Positions 7,032 to 14,231 of a stretch of 20,118 nt of DNA are shown here, in pieces (within the stretch, counting starts at the first letter, position 1; each line of letters begins with the position of its first letter). Position numbers and translations under genes: made by a program. The stretch spans positions 1 to 20,118 of the forward strand of contig JAENWY010000012.1 in assembly GCA_016649775.1 (NCBI GenBank), read 5' to 3'. The notes under the pieces are model-generated. The model worked only from the letters and a program-made list of their open reading frames with translations, had not been told where the DNA came from and did not search any database. Source of the stretch: Spirochaetaceae bacterium. Its GTDB lineage: Bacteria; Spirochaetota; Spirochaetia; Sphaerochaetales; Sphaerochaetaceae.

Positions 7032-7796
7032 CTATAAAGAAGAGGAAATACCTCTAGCAATAGAAGAGGCCATTTTATGTAGATATGTGTCATTGAGAAG
7101 ATTCCTTGCGTCATCTTCATTTGATAAGAATCCTACTTCTATTAATATAGAGGGTGCTCTAGAAACATTAAGTACATATAAGTCAGCTTGTTTAATACCT
7201 CTATTTGTGGCGAGAGGAAAGGTAGTTGATAAACTTTGTTCAACATTAGTTGCTAATTCAAAACTCTTCACATTTATATCACTATTAAGAGATGAAGAAG
7301 ATTCAGTAGAAAAAAATGGAATATTTTCAATAGGAGTGTTTTGATCAAATAAGATTTTTTTATCATTCTTTTCTTTTGTGAAAATTTCAAATCCGTTAGG
7401 TATGATATTTTCAACAGCGTTAACATGAATTGAAATATAAATAACACTACTTTTTGGTTCAATTAAAGTCAAATAACAAATTTCTGATCTTTCTTGTAGT
7501 GATAAATACTCATCCTCTAATCTTGTTTGATATACATTAATTCCACTATGCTCTTTTTGCAGAATTGTAGAAACTTTATTTGCAATCTTCAGTGTTATGT
7601 CTTTTTCATTAACAACACCTCCAGCAAAATCCCAAGTTCTAGAGGCACCTACATCTTTACCACCATGACCAGGGTCAATAAAAATAGTTTTAACAGGATA
7701 ATCAAAAGGGTTTATTGCAAACAAAGAAGTACTTGTTAAAATTAACATAAAAATTAAGATAATAGTTTTTAATATAGTTTTTCTTCTATGTAGCAT
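7032..7796 (-). CDS. Exported N-acetylmuramoyl-L-alanine amidase (Amidase_3)
   Basis: This zinc hydrolase cleaves the bond between N-acetylmuramic acid and L-alanine in peptidoglycan. Residues 1-27 form a signal peptide: basic MLHRRK start, hydrophobic core at about 9-22, and a likely cleavage after SLFA. The mature part is a single catalytic domain, about 225 residues, with no AMIN, LysM or SH3 wall-binding domain. The expected zinc ligands and catalytic glutamate are visible: H44 in DPGHGG, E64 in NEKD, H124 in SIHVNA and E220 in LIEVGFLSN. A polar, serine-rich insert around 140-175 interrupts the domain, in the place where the AmiC/AmiB group has a regulatory helix that blocks the active site, though I cannot show that function here. 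AAAAGG upstream of ATG 7794-7796 supports the start. It sits 18 bp after the glycosyltransferase-like gene in the same orientation. Confidence 0.93.
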   Translation of the reverse strand: MLHRRKTILKTIILIFMLILTSTSLFAINPFDYPVKTIFIDPGHGGKDVGASRTWDFAGGVVNEKDITLKIANKVSTILQKEHSGINVYQTRLEDEYLSLQERSEICYLTLIEPKSSVIYISIHVNAVENIIPNGFEIFTKEKNDKKILFDQNTPIENIPFFSTESSSSLNSDINVKSFELATNVEQSLSTTFPLATNRGIKQADLYVLNVSRAPSILIEVGFLSNEDDARNLLNDTYLHKMASSIARGISSSL

Positions 7797-7814
7797 TTGT
7801 TAACCTTTTAAGTA

Positions 7815-8768
7815 TTACTTTGATTCTTTGTGACTTTCATTTTCAATATCTGTATATTTCCAAGTTTCAATTAAAGTTGAAAAATCTTTCTTTACTAGGA
7901 ATAATTGACGCTTTTTAACTTCATCTGAGAATACTTTCCTGTCAAAATAACCTCTAAACTTTCTAGCAAAGTTTTTTCCATTAATATTTTCAACAGCAAA
8001 TGCTCTTGTGTGAACTTTGTCCATAGATTCAATAGGAGATCTATCTTCTATCAAACTAAGAGAAGCTGGAAACCTAACAATAAAAGCACTAGTACATTCA
8101 ATATTATTACCAAATAGATTATACCTAATACCTAAATCAAGGGTTTGCCAATATTCACTTTCAAGTTCTACATCATAAGACCTAACTCTTTGAAAAAGAG
8201 CTCTATCAAACAAACCAATTCCTCTAAAAGGATAAAGGGTTTGATTTGAATCAGTGCTAGCCATATCAGGAAAATAAGAAATAGGGTCAATTAAAGAACC
8301 CTTTTTATGAGGGGCTCTCATTGAAGGAATAATTTCTTTTGCACTATTTGCAATTGCTGGTACTAAAGCTGCAGGTGCATCTTTGCTACTTAATAGAGAA
8401 AATAAATAGGCACCTTCAAATCTAATAATTTCCATATCCGTTTTAACTATTAAAAAATAAGTTGTAAAACATTCATCAGCAATAGTATTAACCATCTCTC
8501 CAAGAATTGGAGAGCTTGGATAAACAATAAAAGTAATGTCAGGATATTCAACTTGAAATGTTGAAATATCACCTCTTTCACTACTAATTACAGCATGAAG
8601 ACAATAATTCATATTTTGAGAGTACCAAGTTAATGTATCTTTTAATAATTCAAGAGATCCACCATCAATAATACCAATGGCTAATTGTTCAGATCTATGA
8701 AGCTGTTCAATTTTTTTTCCTAAATCTTGTTTTCTGTGATAAATTTTATAATTTTTACTTTGACTCAT
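7815..8768 (-). CDS. Glycosyltransferase-2-like protein of unknown specificity
   Basis: This 317-residue protein looks like a cytoplasmic GT-A fold enzyme, but I cannot name its substrate. After a charged, basic N-terminal 28 residues, a first beta-strand and loop appear as LAIGIIDGG (29-37), followed by a helix, then ITFIVYPSS at 78-86. The segment VKTDMEI (108-114) sits where glycosyltransferases carry their metal-binding DxD motif, though the form here is TDME. FRGIGLFDR (181-189) and the later EYWQTLDLGIRYNLFG (205-220) resemble the acceptor-side region of family 2 enzymes, where a glycine, an acidic residue and an ED/DLGxR pattern recur. No membrane segment or signal peptide is seen. Its ATG (8766-8768) overlaps the end of proB by 14 bp, so translation is probably coupled. 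The amidase gene follows after 18 bp. Envelope glycan modification is a reasonable guess only. Confidence 0.65.
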   Translation of the reverse strand: MSQSKNYKIYHRKQDLGKKIEQLHRSEQLAIGIIDGGSLELLKDTLTWYSQNMNYCLHAVISSERGDISTFQVEYPDITFIVYPSSPILGEMVNTIADECFTTYFLIVKTDMEIIRFEGAYLFSLLSSKDAPAALVPAIANSAKEIIPSMRAPHKKGSLIDPISYFPDMASTDSNQTLYPFRGIGLFDRALFQRVRSYDVELESEYWQTLDLGIRYNLFGNNIECTSAFIVRFPASLSLIEDRSPIESMDKVHTRAFAVENINGKNFARKFRGYFDRKVFSDEVKKRQLFLVKKDFSTLIETWKYTDIENESHKESK

Positions 8769-9879
8769 CTAAAAATACCAAATCCTCTGGACGGAATATT
8801 ACATCCTTCCTACCTTTACCAAGAAGCACTTCAATATCGCTACTATTATGACCACTTATTGCAATTATATCAGTACTATCATAATAAGGGCTAGCTTTAG
8901 CAAAAGCTACACCATTTTTATCACATAATTCCACAACATCACCAGCCTGAAAAGAACCTTCAATTTCAATAATACCAGCTGGTAATAAACTTTTATGAGC
9001 TTTTAGTGCTCTAAATGCACCATCATCAATAAGTATTTTTCCATTAACACTGCTATTAATCATCCATCTTGTCTTTTGTGATTTTCTTTCAGTTGCATGA
9101 ATTAAGGTTCCAACTTTTTCTTCTCTAAGAATTTTAAGTAGTATTTCATTATCATAGCCGGTGGCTATTACTGATTGGCAACCAGCTATTCCTGCTATTT
9201 TTGCAGCTAACAACTTAGTTTTCATACCACCTGTTGAAAAAGCACTGCCTGCACCACCTGCAACATTCATTAAATCTTTGGTAACTTCATAAACTTCACT
9301 TATGAGAATTGCAGCTGGATCATTTTTAGGATTAGCTGTATAAAGGCCTTCAATATCAGTTAATATAATGAGTAAATCTGCATCTAATTTAGAAGCAACT
9401 AGTGCACTCATTCTATCATTATCACCAAAAGCATTACCAATCTCAGCGGTTGAAACACTATCATTTTCATTAAGAATTGGAATAATTCCTAAATCTAAAA
9501 GAGTAAAAATACTGTTTCGTAAATTTACATAAGTTTTTCTTTTATCAAGAAGAGGTCTAGTTAATAAAACTTGTGAACAGTTAAGAGATTGCTTTTTAAA
9601 GTGAGCTCTATAAGAACTCATTAATATGGGCTGTCCTACAGATGCAAGAGCTTGTCTTAAGGCTATTGCTACTACAGGATGAACTATTCCAAGTTCTTTT
9701 GCCCCCATACCAATTGCACCTGAGGTTACAAGTATGACCTGATAACCCTTTTTAGTTAGCTCAGCTATTTGCTGAACTATAATCTCAATTCGGTATTCAT
9801 CTATACCATCATCACAGGATAAAAGGTTTGTTCCAACCTTTACTACTATTCTCTTTACTTTTGAAAAATCTCTACTCAT
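8755..9879 (-). CDS. proB: Glutamate 5-kinase with PUA domain
   Basis: This enzyme catalyses the first step of proline synthesis, phosphorylation of glutamate to gamma-glutamyl phosphate, and is normally feedback-inhibited by proline. The protein has 374 residues. The amino acid kinase domain covers about 8-255, with KVGT (14-17), SGAIG (53-57), NENDSVST (137-144), FGDND (151-155), TDIEGLYT (174-181) and STGGMKTK (215-222). A C-terminal PUA domain follows from about 275 to 355, as in the E. coli-type enzyme. ATG 9877-9879 has AAGG 8 nt upstream. It lies 102 bp downstream of proA and overlaps the next gene by 14 bp, so proA, proB and the following genes are likely one transcript. Confidence 0.97.
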   Translation of the reverse strand: MSRDFSKVKRIVVKVGTNLLSCDDGIDEYRIEIIVQQIAELTKKGYQVILVTSGAIGMGAKELGIVHPVVAIALRQALASVGQPILMSSYRAHFKKQSLNCSQVLLTRPLLDKRKTYVNLRNSIFTLLDLGIIPILNENDSVSTAEIGNAFGDNDRMSALVASKLDADLLIILTDIEGLYTANPKNDPAAILISEVYEVTKDLMNVAGGAGSAFSTGGMKTKLLAAKIAGIAGCQSVIATGYDNEILLKILREEKVGTLIHATERKSQKTRWMINSSVNGKILIDDGAFRALKAHKSLLPAGIIEIEGSFQAGDVVELCDKNGVAFAKASPYYDSTDIIAISGHNSSDIEVLLGKGRKDVIFRPEDLVFLDESK

Positions 9880-9949
9880 AAAATTAACCTTAGCTAAATT
9901 TCCTCATTACTTTAATAAATGATATATCAAAGAGGAGATAATTGCGACC

Positions 9950-9963
9950 TATTTTATAAAATA
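9950..9963. repeat. 14-bp AT palindrome between proA and proB
   Basis: TATTTTATAAAATA is a perfect dyad in the 102-bp gap between proA and proB. It is too AT-rich to argue for a strong hairpin. It could be a protein-binding site or a chance feature. Confidence 0.25.
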
Positions 9964-9981
9964 TTAGCAAGTAATATATAT

Positions 9982-11298
9982 TTATTTACACATTGCAGGG
10001 CTATCTGTTTCTAATGCTTTATGGATAAAATTATTTTCACCCTCACTGTAGCTTGAAACAATTTGGCCATTTCCTCTTAATAAATACTTAGTACTCATCA
10101 ATCCCTTTAGCCCAACAGGGCCTCTAGCATGAAGTTTTGAGGTGGAAATACCTACTTCAGCACCTAATCCAAATCTATAACCATCTGCAAATCTAGTACT
10201 ACAGTTAACAAAAACATCAGCACTATCAACACTTAACATAAAAAGTTTTATATTTTTTTCATTATTTGATAAAATTGCATCAGTATGATGAGATCCATGT
10301 TGAGCTATATGTATAATAGCCTCTTCTTCACTATCAACAATTTTTATAGCAATTTCATAAGTTAAATATTCACTATCCCAATCTAATGAAGTAGTAGGAA
10401 TACATTCAATTATTTCAGAAGTTCTTGAGTCCCCATGAATAATAGTATTTTTTATAGCCAATTTAGCCTTTAACTTAGGTAAAAAGGCCGGTGCTATGTT
10501 CTTATGTACTAACAGGGTTTCCACAGCATTACAAGCTGAGGGATATTGCGTTTTTGAATCAAAACAGACTTCAACACTTTGATTAATATCTGCACTCTCA
10601 TCAACATAAATTGCACAAATACCATCACTGTGTCCCATTACAGGAATGTTTGTATGATCCATAACATATCTAACAAATTTATTAGAACCTCGAGGTATTA
10701 ATAAATCAATATAACCATCCATCTTTAAAAGTGTATCAACATCTTCATGACTTTCAATTAATAGAATCCAGTTATTACCAATAGCAGAAGCTTTTAAGGA
10801 ATTCTTTATTGATTTAACAAGTGCTCTATTTGACGCCATAGCCTCTTTGCCACCTTTAAGAACAATACCATTACCACTCTTTAAACAAAGAGAAATAATT
10901 TGAACAAGAGCATCTGGACGAGCTTCAAAAATCATGCCAATAACACCTAAAGGAAAACTAACTTTTTCTAATAATAAATCATTATCTAAAAGAGTTCTCT
11001 CTTGGACACTACCGATTGGATCTTCACTATTTGCAACCATTTTAATGCCAGCTAAAACACTATCCATTTTATGCTCATCAAATTTTAACCTTGCAACTAA
11101 AGATTCTTTTGTATTTTCATCTTTAGCTAATTCCATATCCTTGTCATTGGCCTTAAAAATTTCAGTTCTATCTTGTACTAACCCCTTAGCCATTAGTTTT
11201 AAAGCTTTAATTCTATCTTCATTTGAGGATGCTGATAATCTAACGATATTGGCTCTTAAGTTTATTATTTCTTGAGAAAGTGTGTATTTTGTTGACAT
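9982..11298 (-). CDS. proA: Glutamate-5-semialdehyde dehydrogenase (gamma-glutamyl phosphate reductase)
   Basis: This NADPH-dependent enzyme is an ALDH-superfamily member. It reduces gamma-glutamyl phosphate to glutamate semialdehyde, which cyclises to the ProC substrate. With the start chosen here the protein has 438 residues, slightly longer than the usual 410-430. The ProA text is clear: FPLGVIGMIFEARPDA (115-130), the cofactor region SGNGIVLKGGKEA (141-153), the catalytic cysteine C256 in PSACNAVETLLV, and the family tail motif RFADGYRFGLGAEVGIST (369-386). The ATG at 11296-11298 is preferred because AAGGAG lies 6 nt upstream. The frame stays open to 11352, but an earlier ATG at 11304 has the Shine-Dalgarno directly against it, and the most upstream start would overlap the promoter. 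It is the first gene of the minus-strand cluster. Confidence 0.97.
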   Translation of the reverse strand: MSTKYTLSQEIINLRANIVRLSASSNEDRIKALKLMAKGLVQDRTEIFKANDKDMELAKDENTKESLVARLKFDEHKMDSVLAGIKMVANSEDPIGSVQERTLLDNDLLLEKVSFPLGVIGMIFEARPDALVQIISLCLKSGNGIVLKGGKEAMASNRALVKSIKNSLKASAIGNNWILLIESHEDVDTLLKMDGYIDLLIPRGSNKFVRYVMDHTNIPVMGHSDGICAIYVDESADINQSVEVCFDSKTQYPSACNAVETLLVHKNIAPAFLPKLKAKLAIKNTIIHGDSRTSEIIECIPTTSLDWDSEYLTYEIAIKIVDSEEEAIIHIAQHGSHHTDAILSNNEKNIKLFMLSVDSADVFVNCSTRFADGYRFGLGAEVGISTSKLHARGPVGLKGLMSTKYLLRGNGQIVSSYSEGENNFIHKALETDSPAMCK

Positions 11299-11323
11299 TG
11301 TCATCTCCTTGTCTAGTGTGGTA

Positions 11324-11352
11324 AAAATACTACTAATTATTCGACTTTTCAA
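11324..11352 (-). promoter_or_regulatory. Predicted sigma-70 promoter of proA
   Basis: On the minus strand TTGAAA (11347-11352) and TATTTT (11324-11329) are 17 nt apart. The expected start at about 11317 would leave a leader of roughly 19 nt carrying the AAGGAG site of proA. The promoter is overlapped by one arm of the inverted repeat at 11328-11376. Confidence 0.55.
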
Positions 11353-11376
11353 GTAAAGTTTATAGAATTAGTAGTA
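11328..11376 (-). repeat. Perfect 11-bp inverted repeat between the IclR gene and proA
   Basis: TACTACTAATT (11328-11338) and AATTAGTAGTA (11366-11376) are exact inverted copies separated by 27 nt. Read on the minus strand, the second arm is followed by TTTTT, so the structure could be the terminator of the IclR gene, with a smaller ACTT/AAGT stem inside the loop. The arms also bracket the predicted proA promoter, one covering the -10 and the other lying upstream of the -35, as an operator pair might. Confidence 0.6.
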
Positions 11377-11406
11377 GTTACGAAGGCTATAGAACAAAAA
11401 AGATGA

Positions 11407-12198
11407 CTATTTTGAATAATATCCTAAATCTTTTGATATTTGAATTGCACAGTTTAATATTTTTTCCAACGATTCTTCTTTTTTCATCAATCCAAATCTA
11501 TACTCTGACCATGATACACTAATTGCTGCAACTACATTATTAAATTGATCAAAAATGGGAGCTGCAATACAGTGAACATTTTCCTCATGTTCATTAATAT
11601 CTTCTGCATAACCCTGATTTTTAATTCTATCAAGTTCTTCTCTCATCATCGCTTCATTTTTAATAGTATGTGCGGTAAATAATTCATAATTATAATCTTT
11701 TAGTATTTTAGATACTGTTTCTTCATCACAATATGATAACAATATTTTACCAAGACCCGTACAATGAAGAGGTGCTTTTTTTCCTACCTGGCTCATCATA
11801 GTTAGAGAGTAATTAAAGTTCTCTTTATATATATAAATAATTTGTTTAGACTCTACATCTAAAAGTGCTATATGAACAGTTTCTTTTAAATCTCTTGATA
11901 AATTGTGCACATATCGATTGGCTATTTTTGTTATATCAGAAGTTCCTAGTGCATTTGAAGATATTCCATACAATTTAGTATTGAGTGAATATTTTTCGGT
12001 AGCTTTATCTTGGTTAACATAACCTAAATCTTTCATTGTTTGTAAAAACCTAAATAAAGTTGACTTTGACATAAATAATTTCTTTGATAAATCAACTAAG
12101 GCTATTTCTCTTTTATCAGCTAAAATCTCAATTATTGCAAATACTTTTTCAACGGATGCTACATTATTATTTTTATTATCCATTTTTTTATAATACAT
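11407..12198 (-). CDS. IclR-family transcriptional regulator, probably of KDG metabolism (KdgR-like)
   Basis: This 263-residue protein has the standard IclR layout. A winged helix-turn-helix spans about 14-76, with the likely recognition helix in SKSTLFRFLQTM (44-55). A connecting helix and a GAF-like effector-binding domain follow from about 90 to 260, including the family segments LHCTGLGKILLSY (144-156), ELDRIKNQGYAED (188-200) and CIAAPIFDQ (210-218). It is divergent from eda-kdgK across a 156-bp control region that carries similar AT-rich dyads. This makes it the natural candidate regulator of that operon and of itself. IclR proteins in this setting often sense 2-keto-3-deoxygluconate, but the ligand is inferred. 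The ATG at 12196-12198 is used; another ATG at 12181-12183 is possible, and neither has a strong ribosome binding site. Confidence 0.9.
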   Translation of the reverse strand: MYYKKMDNKNNNVASVEKVFAIIEILADKREIALVDLSKKLFMSKSTLFRFLQTMKDLGYVNQDKATEKYSLNTKLYGISSNALGTSDITKIANRYVHNLSRDLKETVHIALLDVESKQIIYIYKENFNYSLTMMSQVGKKAPLHCTGLGKILLSYCDEETVSKILKDYNYELFTAHTIKNEAMMREELDRIKNQGYAEDINEHEENVHCIAAPIFDQFNNVVAAISVSWSEYRFGLMKKEESLEKILNCAIQISKDLGYYSK

Positions 12199-12220
12199 GT
12201 TACTTTGTTAGTTTGTAAAG

Positions 12221-12284
12221 ATAAAATATTATTTTTTTATAGAAGATAAAACATTATTTTATTATTTTCAAAACAGCGTTTTAT
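12221..12284. promoter_or_regulatory. Three operator-like dyads in the IclR gene/eda control region
   Basis: Three 17-bp sites follow the pattern ATAAAA-N5-TTTTAT with small deviations. They lie at 12221-12237, 12246-12262 (exact in both arms) and 12268-12284 (core AAAACAGCGTTTT). Their centres are 25 and 22 bp apart, about two helical turns. A further copy of the left half, ATAAAACAT, lies at 12326-12334, at the expected start of eda transcription. The form resembles the AAAC/GTTT dyads known for KdgR-type IclR regulators. Confidence 0.6.
12243..12271 (-). promoter_or_regulatory. Predicted promoter of the IclR regulator gene
   Basis: On the minus strand TTGAAA (12266-12271) and TATCTT (12243-12248) are 17 nt apart. 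The dyad at 12246-12262 fills the spacer and touches the -10. The dyad at 12268-12284 overlaps the -35. This arrangement predicts autorepression. Confidence 0.5.
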
Positions 12285-12289
12285 TTATA

Positions 12290-12319
12290 TTGACAATAAT
12301 TTTATTTCTTATATATAAT
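12290..12319 (+). promoter_or_regulatory. Predicted sigma-70 promoter of eda-kdgK
   Basis: A perfect TTGACA (12290-12295) and a perfect TATAAT (12314-12319) are separated by 18 nt. Transcription should start near 12326, about 30 nt before the eda ATG. The -35 begins 6 bp after the third upstream dyad, and a half-site covers the start point. A promoter this close to consensus usually needs a repressor to keep it off. Confidence 0.8.
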
Positions 12320-12354
12320 ATGCTTATAAAACATAACATAGAGAGGTATTTTAA

Positions 12355-13014
12355 ATGAGCGAAATTTTCCCACAAGATTTAATTGATAAATTAACAAGAG
12401 CTGGTATAGTTGCTGTAGTTGTTTTTGAGGATATTACTACAGTTATCCCTACAATGCAAGCATTAGTAAATGCAGGAATCAGTGCAATTGAATTAGCACA
12501 GAGGACGCCAATTTCTCTTGATGCAATTAAGCTTGTAAAAAAAGAATTCCCTAAGGTATTAATTGGTGCGGGTACAGTTATTAAAGTTGATCAAATTCGA
12601 GAAGTAAAAGCTGCTGGTGCAGATTTTGCAGTAGCACCTGGATTAAACAGAAAAGTAATGGATGAAGCTCTTAGCATATCACTTCCATTTGCACCAGGTA
12701 TCACAACTGCCTCTGATATTGAAACAGCTCTTGAATATAATGTTAAATTTTTAAAATTCTTCCCAGCTGAAAGTATCGGTGGATTAAAATACTTAAATGC
12801 AATTAATGGTCCTTACAAATATCTAGGAATAAAATATCTACCTCTTGGTGGTGTTAATATTGGAAATTCAAAAGATTATCTAAAAAACGATATTATCAGT
12901 TGTATTGGTGGTAGTTGGATTGCAAATACTAATTTAATCAATAATAAAGAATATAAAATAATTGAACAAAATGCTAATGAAGCTATGACGATGCTTAAGG
13001 AGATTAGAAAATAA
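12355..13014 (+). CDS. eda: 2-dehydro-3-deoxy-phosphogluconate (KDPG) aldolase
   Basis: This class I aldolase cleaves 2-keto-3-deoxy-6-phosphogluconate to pyruvate and glyceraldehyde-3-phosphate. At 219 residues it is a single TIM barrel of normal length. The Schiff-base lysine is K134 in FLKFFPAE, the general acid/base glutamate is E46 in IELAQRT, GAGTV is at 71-75, VAPGLN at 93-98, and the phosphate-binding GGVN (165-168) and GGSW (185-188) are present. Compared with the E. coli text around the glutamate (EVTLRT), the threonine and leucine are replaced by alanine and glutamine (ELAQRT), which could alter substrate contacts. A ribosome binding site (AGAGG, about 12342-12346) precedes the ATG. 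It overlaps kdgK by 1 bp (TAATG), so the two are translationally coupled. Confidence 0.95.
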   Translation: MSEIFPQDLIDKLTRAGIVAVVVFEDITTVIPTMQALVNAGISAIELAQRTPISLDAIKLVKKEFPKVLIGAGTVIKVDQIREVKAAGADFAVAPGLNRKVMDEALSISLPFAPGITTASDIETALEYNVKFLKFFPAESIGGLKYLNAINGPYKYLGIKYLPLGGVNIGNSKDYLKNDIISCIGGSWIANTNLINNKEYKIIEQNANEAMTMLKEIRK

Positions 13015-14099
13015 TGAAAATTGCAACATTTGGTGAAATAATGGGTCGCTTCGAGGCCGAAGATAATAAAAGATTTACACAGGTTATGCCGGGAAATATG
13101 GCTCTTACATTTGCAGGAGCAGAGGCTAATGTTGCTGCTTCTCTTTCAATTTTAGGAAGAAAAAGCAAGTATATTAGTGCTCTTCCTAACAATATAATCT
13201 CGACTTCATGTATAAAATTCTTAAAAAGCCTTGATATTGAATGTGATATTAAATTAAGAGATGAAGGTAGATTTGGTCTATACTTTTTAGAATCCGGTGC
13301 CAACCAAAGACCTAGTAATGTTATATATGATAGATCTTGGTCAACTTTCTCAATGACTAATTATAAAGAATATGACTTTGCAAATGCTCTTAAAGGTTGC
13401 AATTGGTTACATCTAAGTGGTATCACACCATCCCTTTCAAAAGAATGTGCCGAGGCAACTCTTGAAATAGTTAAAGAAGCCAAGAAACAAAATATTAATG
13501 TTTCTTTTGATTTAAACTACAGAGGAAAACTTTGGAACTGGGGAAAAGATTTAAAGAAAAAAGATTTAGCAAGAGATACCATGAAGAAGATTATGCCATT
13601 TATCGATGTAGTTATTGGTAATGAAGAAGACGCTTCTGATGTATTAGATATTAGAGAAGAAAACAATGATGTGACTAGTGGTTCATTAAATATTTCTTCC
13701 TATGTAAATGTAGCTAAAGAAGTTAAAAGACAATATAAAAATGTTTCTAAAGTTGCCTTCACTCTACGTGAAAGTGTTTCAGCTTCCTTCAATAAATGGG
13801 GTGCTATTCTTTATGATTGTAATGAAGAAAAAGCTTATTTTGCTCCAGAAGACAACGGAAATTATACTCCATATGAAATTAAAAATATAATTGATAGAGT
13901 TGGCGGTGGAGATTCATTTTCTGCAGGTTTAGTCTTTGCATTAACAGATGATAAATTAAATAATCCACAAAGTGCAATATCTTTTGCAGTAGCTGCTTCT
14001 TGTTTATGTCACTCAATTCATGGAGATATCAACTACAGTAGCTTAGATGAAGTTACAAAACTTATGAATGGAAATGGATCTGGAAGAGTAATTAGATAA
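13014..14099 (+). CDS. kdgK: 2-dehydro-3-deoxygluconokinase (PfkB family)
   Basis: This sugar kinase phosphorylates 2-keto-3-deoxygluconate with ATP to give the substrate of the adjacent aldolase. The protein has 361 residues. PfkB-family features are the N-terminal substrate region with GAEANVAASLSILGR (35-49), FDLNYR (165-170), GNEEDA (202-207), and the anion-hole and catalytic-base motif DRVGGGDSFSAG (294-305) with D300. The C-terminal segment with GDIN (337-340) and a closing GSGRV is of the form I associate with KDG kinases. The longer insertions at about 170-190 and 215-230 fit the KDG-kinase-like branch rather than ribokinase. The ATG overlaps the eda stop, with AAGGAG at 12997-13002 upstream. 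Activity as KDG kinase is inferred mainly from family and operon context; a related keto-deoxy sugar is possible. Confidence 0.9.
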   Translation: MKIATFGEIMGRFEAEDNKRFTQVMPGNMALTFAGAEANVAASLSILGRKSKYISALPNNIISTSCIKFLKSLDIECDIKLRDEGRFGLYFLESGANQRPSNVIYDRSWSTFSMTNYKEYDFANALKGCNWLHLSGITPSLSKECAEATLEIVKEAKKQNINVSFDLNYRGKLWNWGKDLKKKDLARDTMKKIMPFIDVVIGNEEDASDVLDIREENNDVTSGSLNISSYVNVAKEVKRQYKNVSKVAFTLRESVSASFNKWGAILYDCNEEKAYFAPEDNGNYTPYEIKNIIDRVGGGDSFSAGLVFALTDDKLNNPQSAISFAVAASCLCHSIHGDINYSSLDEVTKLMNGNGSGRVIR

Positions 14100-14128
14100 T
14101 TATTATTCCTCCATTTATTATTATTTTT

Positions 14129-14164
14129 CAGAAGATAGGACCCTTTTACTATCTTCTGTTTTTT
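14129..14164 (+). terminator. Intrinsic terminator after kdgK
   Basis: CAGAAGATAG (14129-14138) and CTATCTTCTG (14149-14158) form a perfect 10-bp stem with a 10-nt loop, followed at once by six Ts (14159-14164). On the opposite strand it is followed by As, so it works in the plus direction only. Confidence 0.95.
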
Positions 14165-14231
14165 AATATAAATGGAACACCTTTTTCACGTGTATTTTAT
14201 TAAATAAAAATAAATTAATATAGAAAACTAA

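Noticed and set aside
7087..7739. Several open frames on the plus strand and in another minus-strand frame within the amidase gene
   Set aside because: The amidase reading frame has all four active-site residues and a signal peptide. The others are low-complexity shadows of AT-rich DNA.
10934..11275. A 113-codon open frame on the plus strand antisense to proA
   Set aside because: It lies wholly inside proA, which has strong family motifs in the other strand. It has no ribosome binding site and its residues are what the complement of proA would give.
11299..11406. Possible T-box (proline) leader upstream of proA
   Set aside because: There is no AGGGTGGNACCGCG-type T-box sequence and the leader from the predicted promoter would be only about 19 nt.
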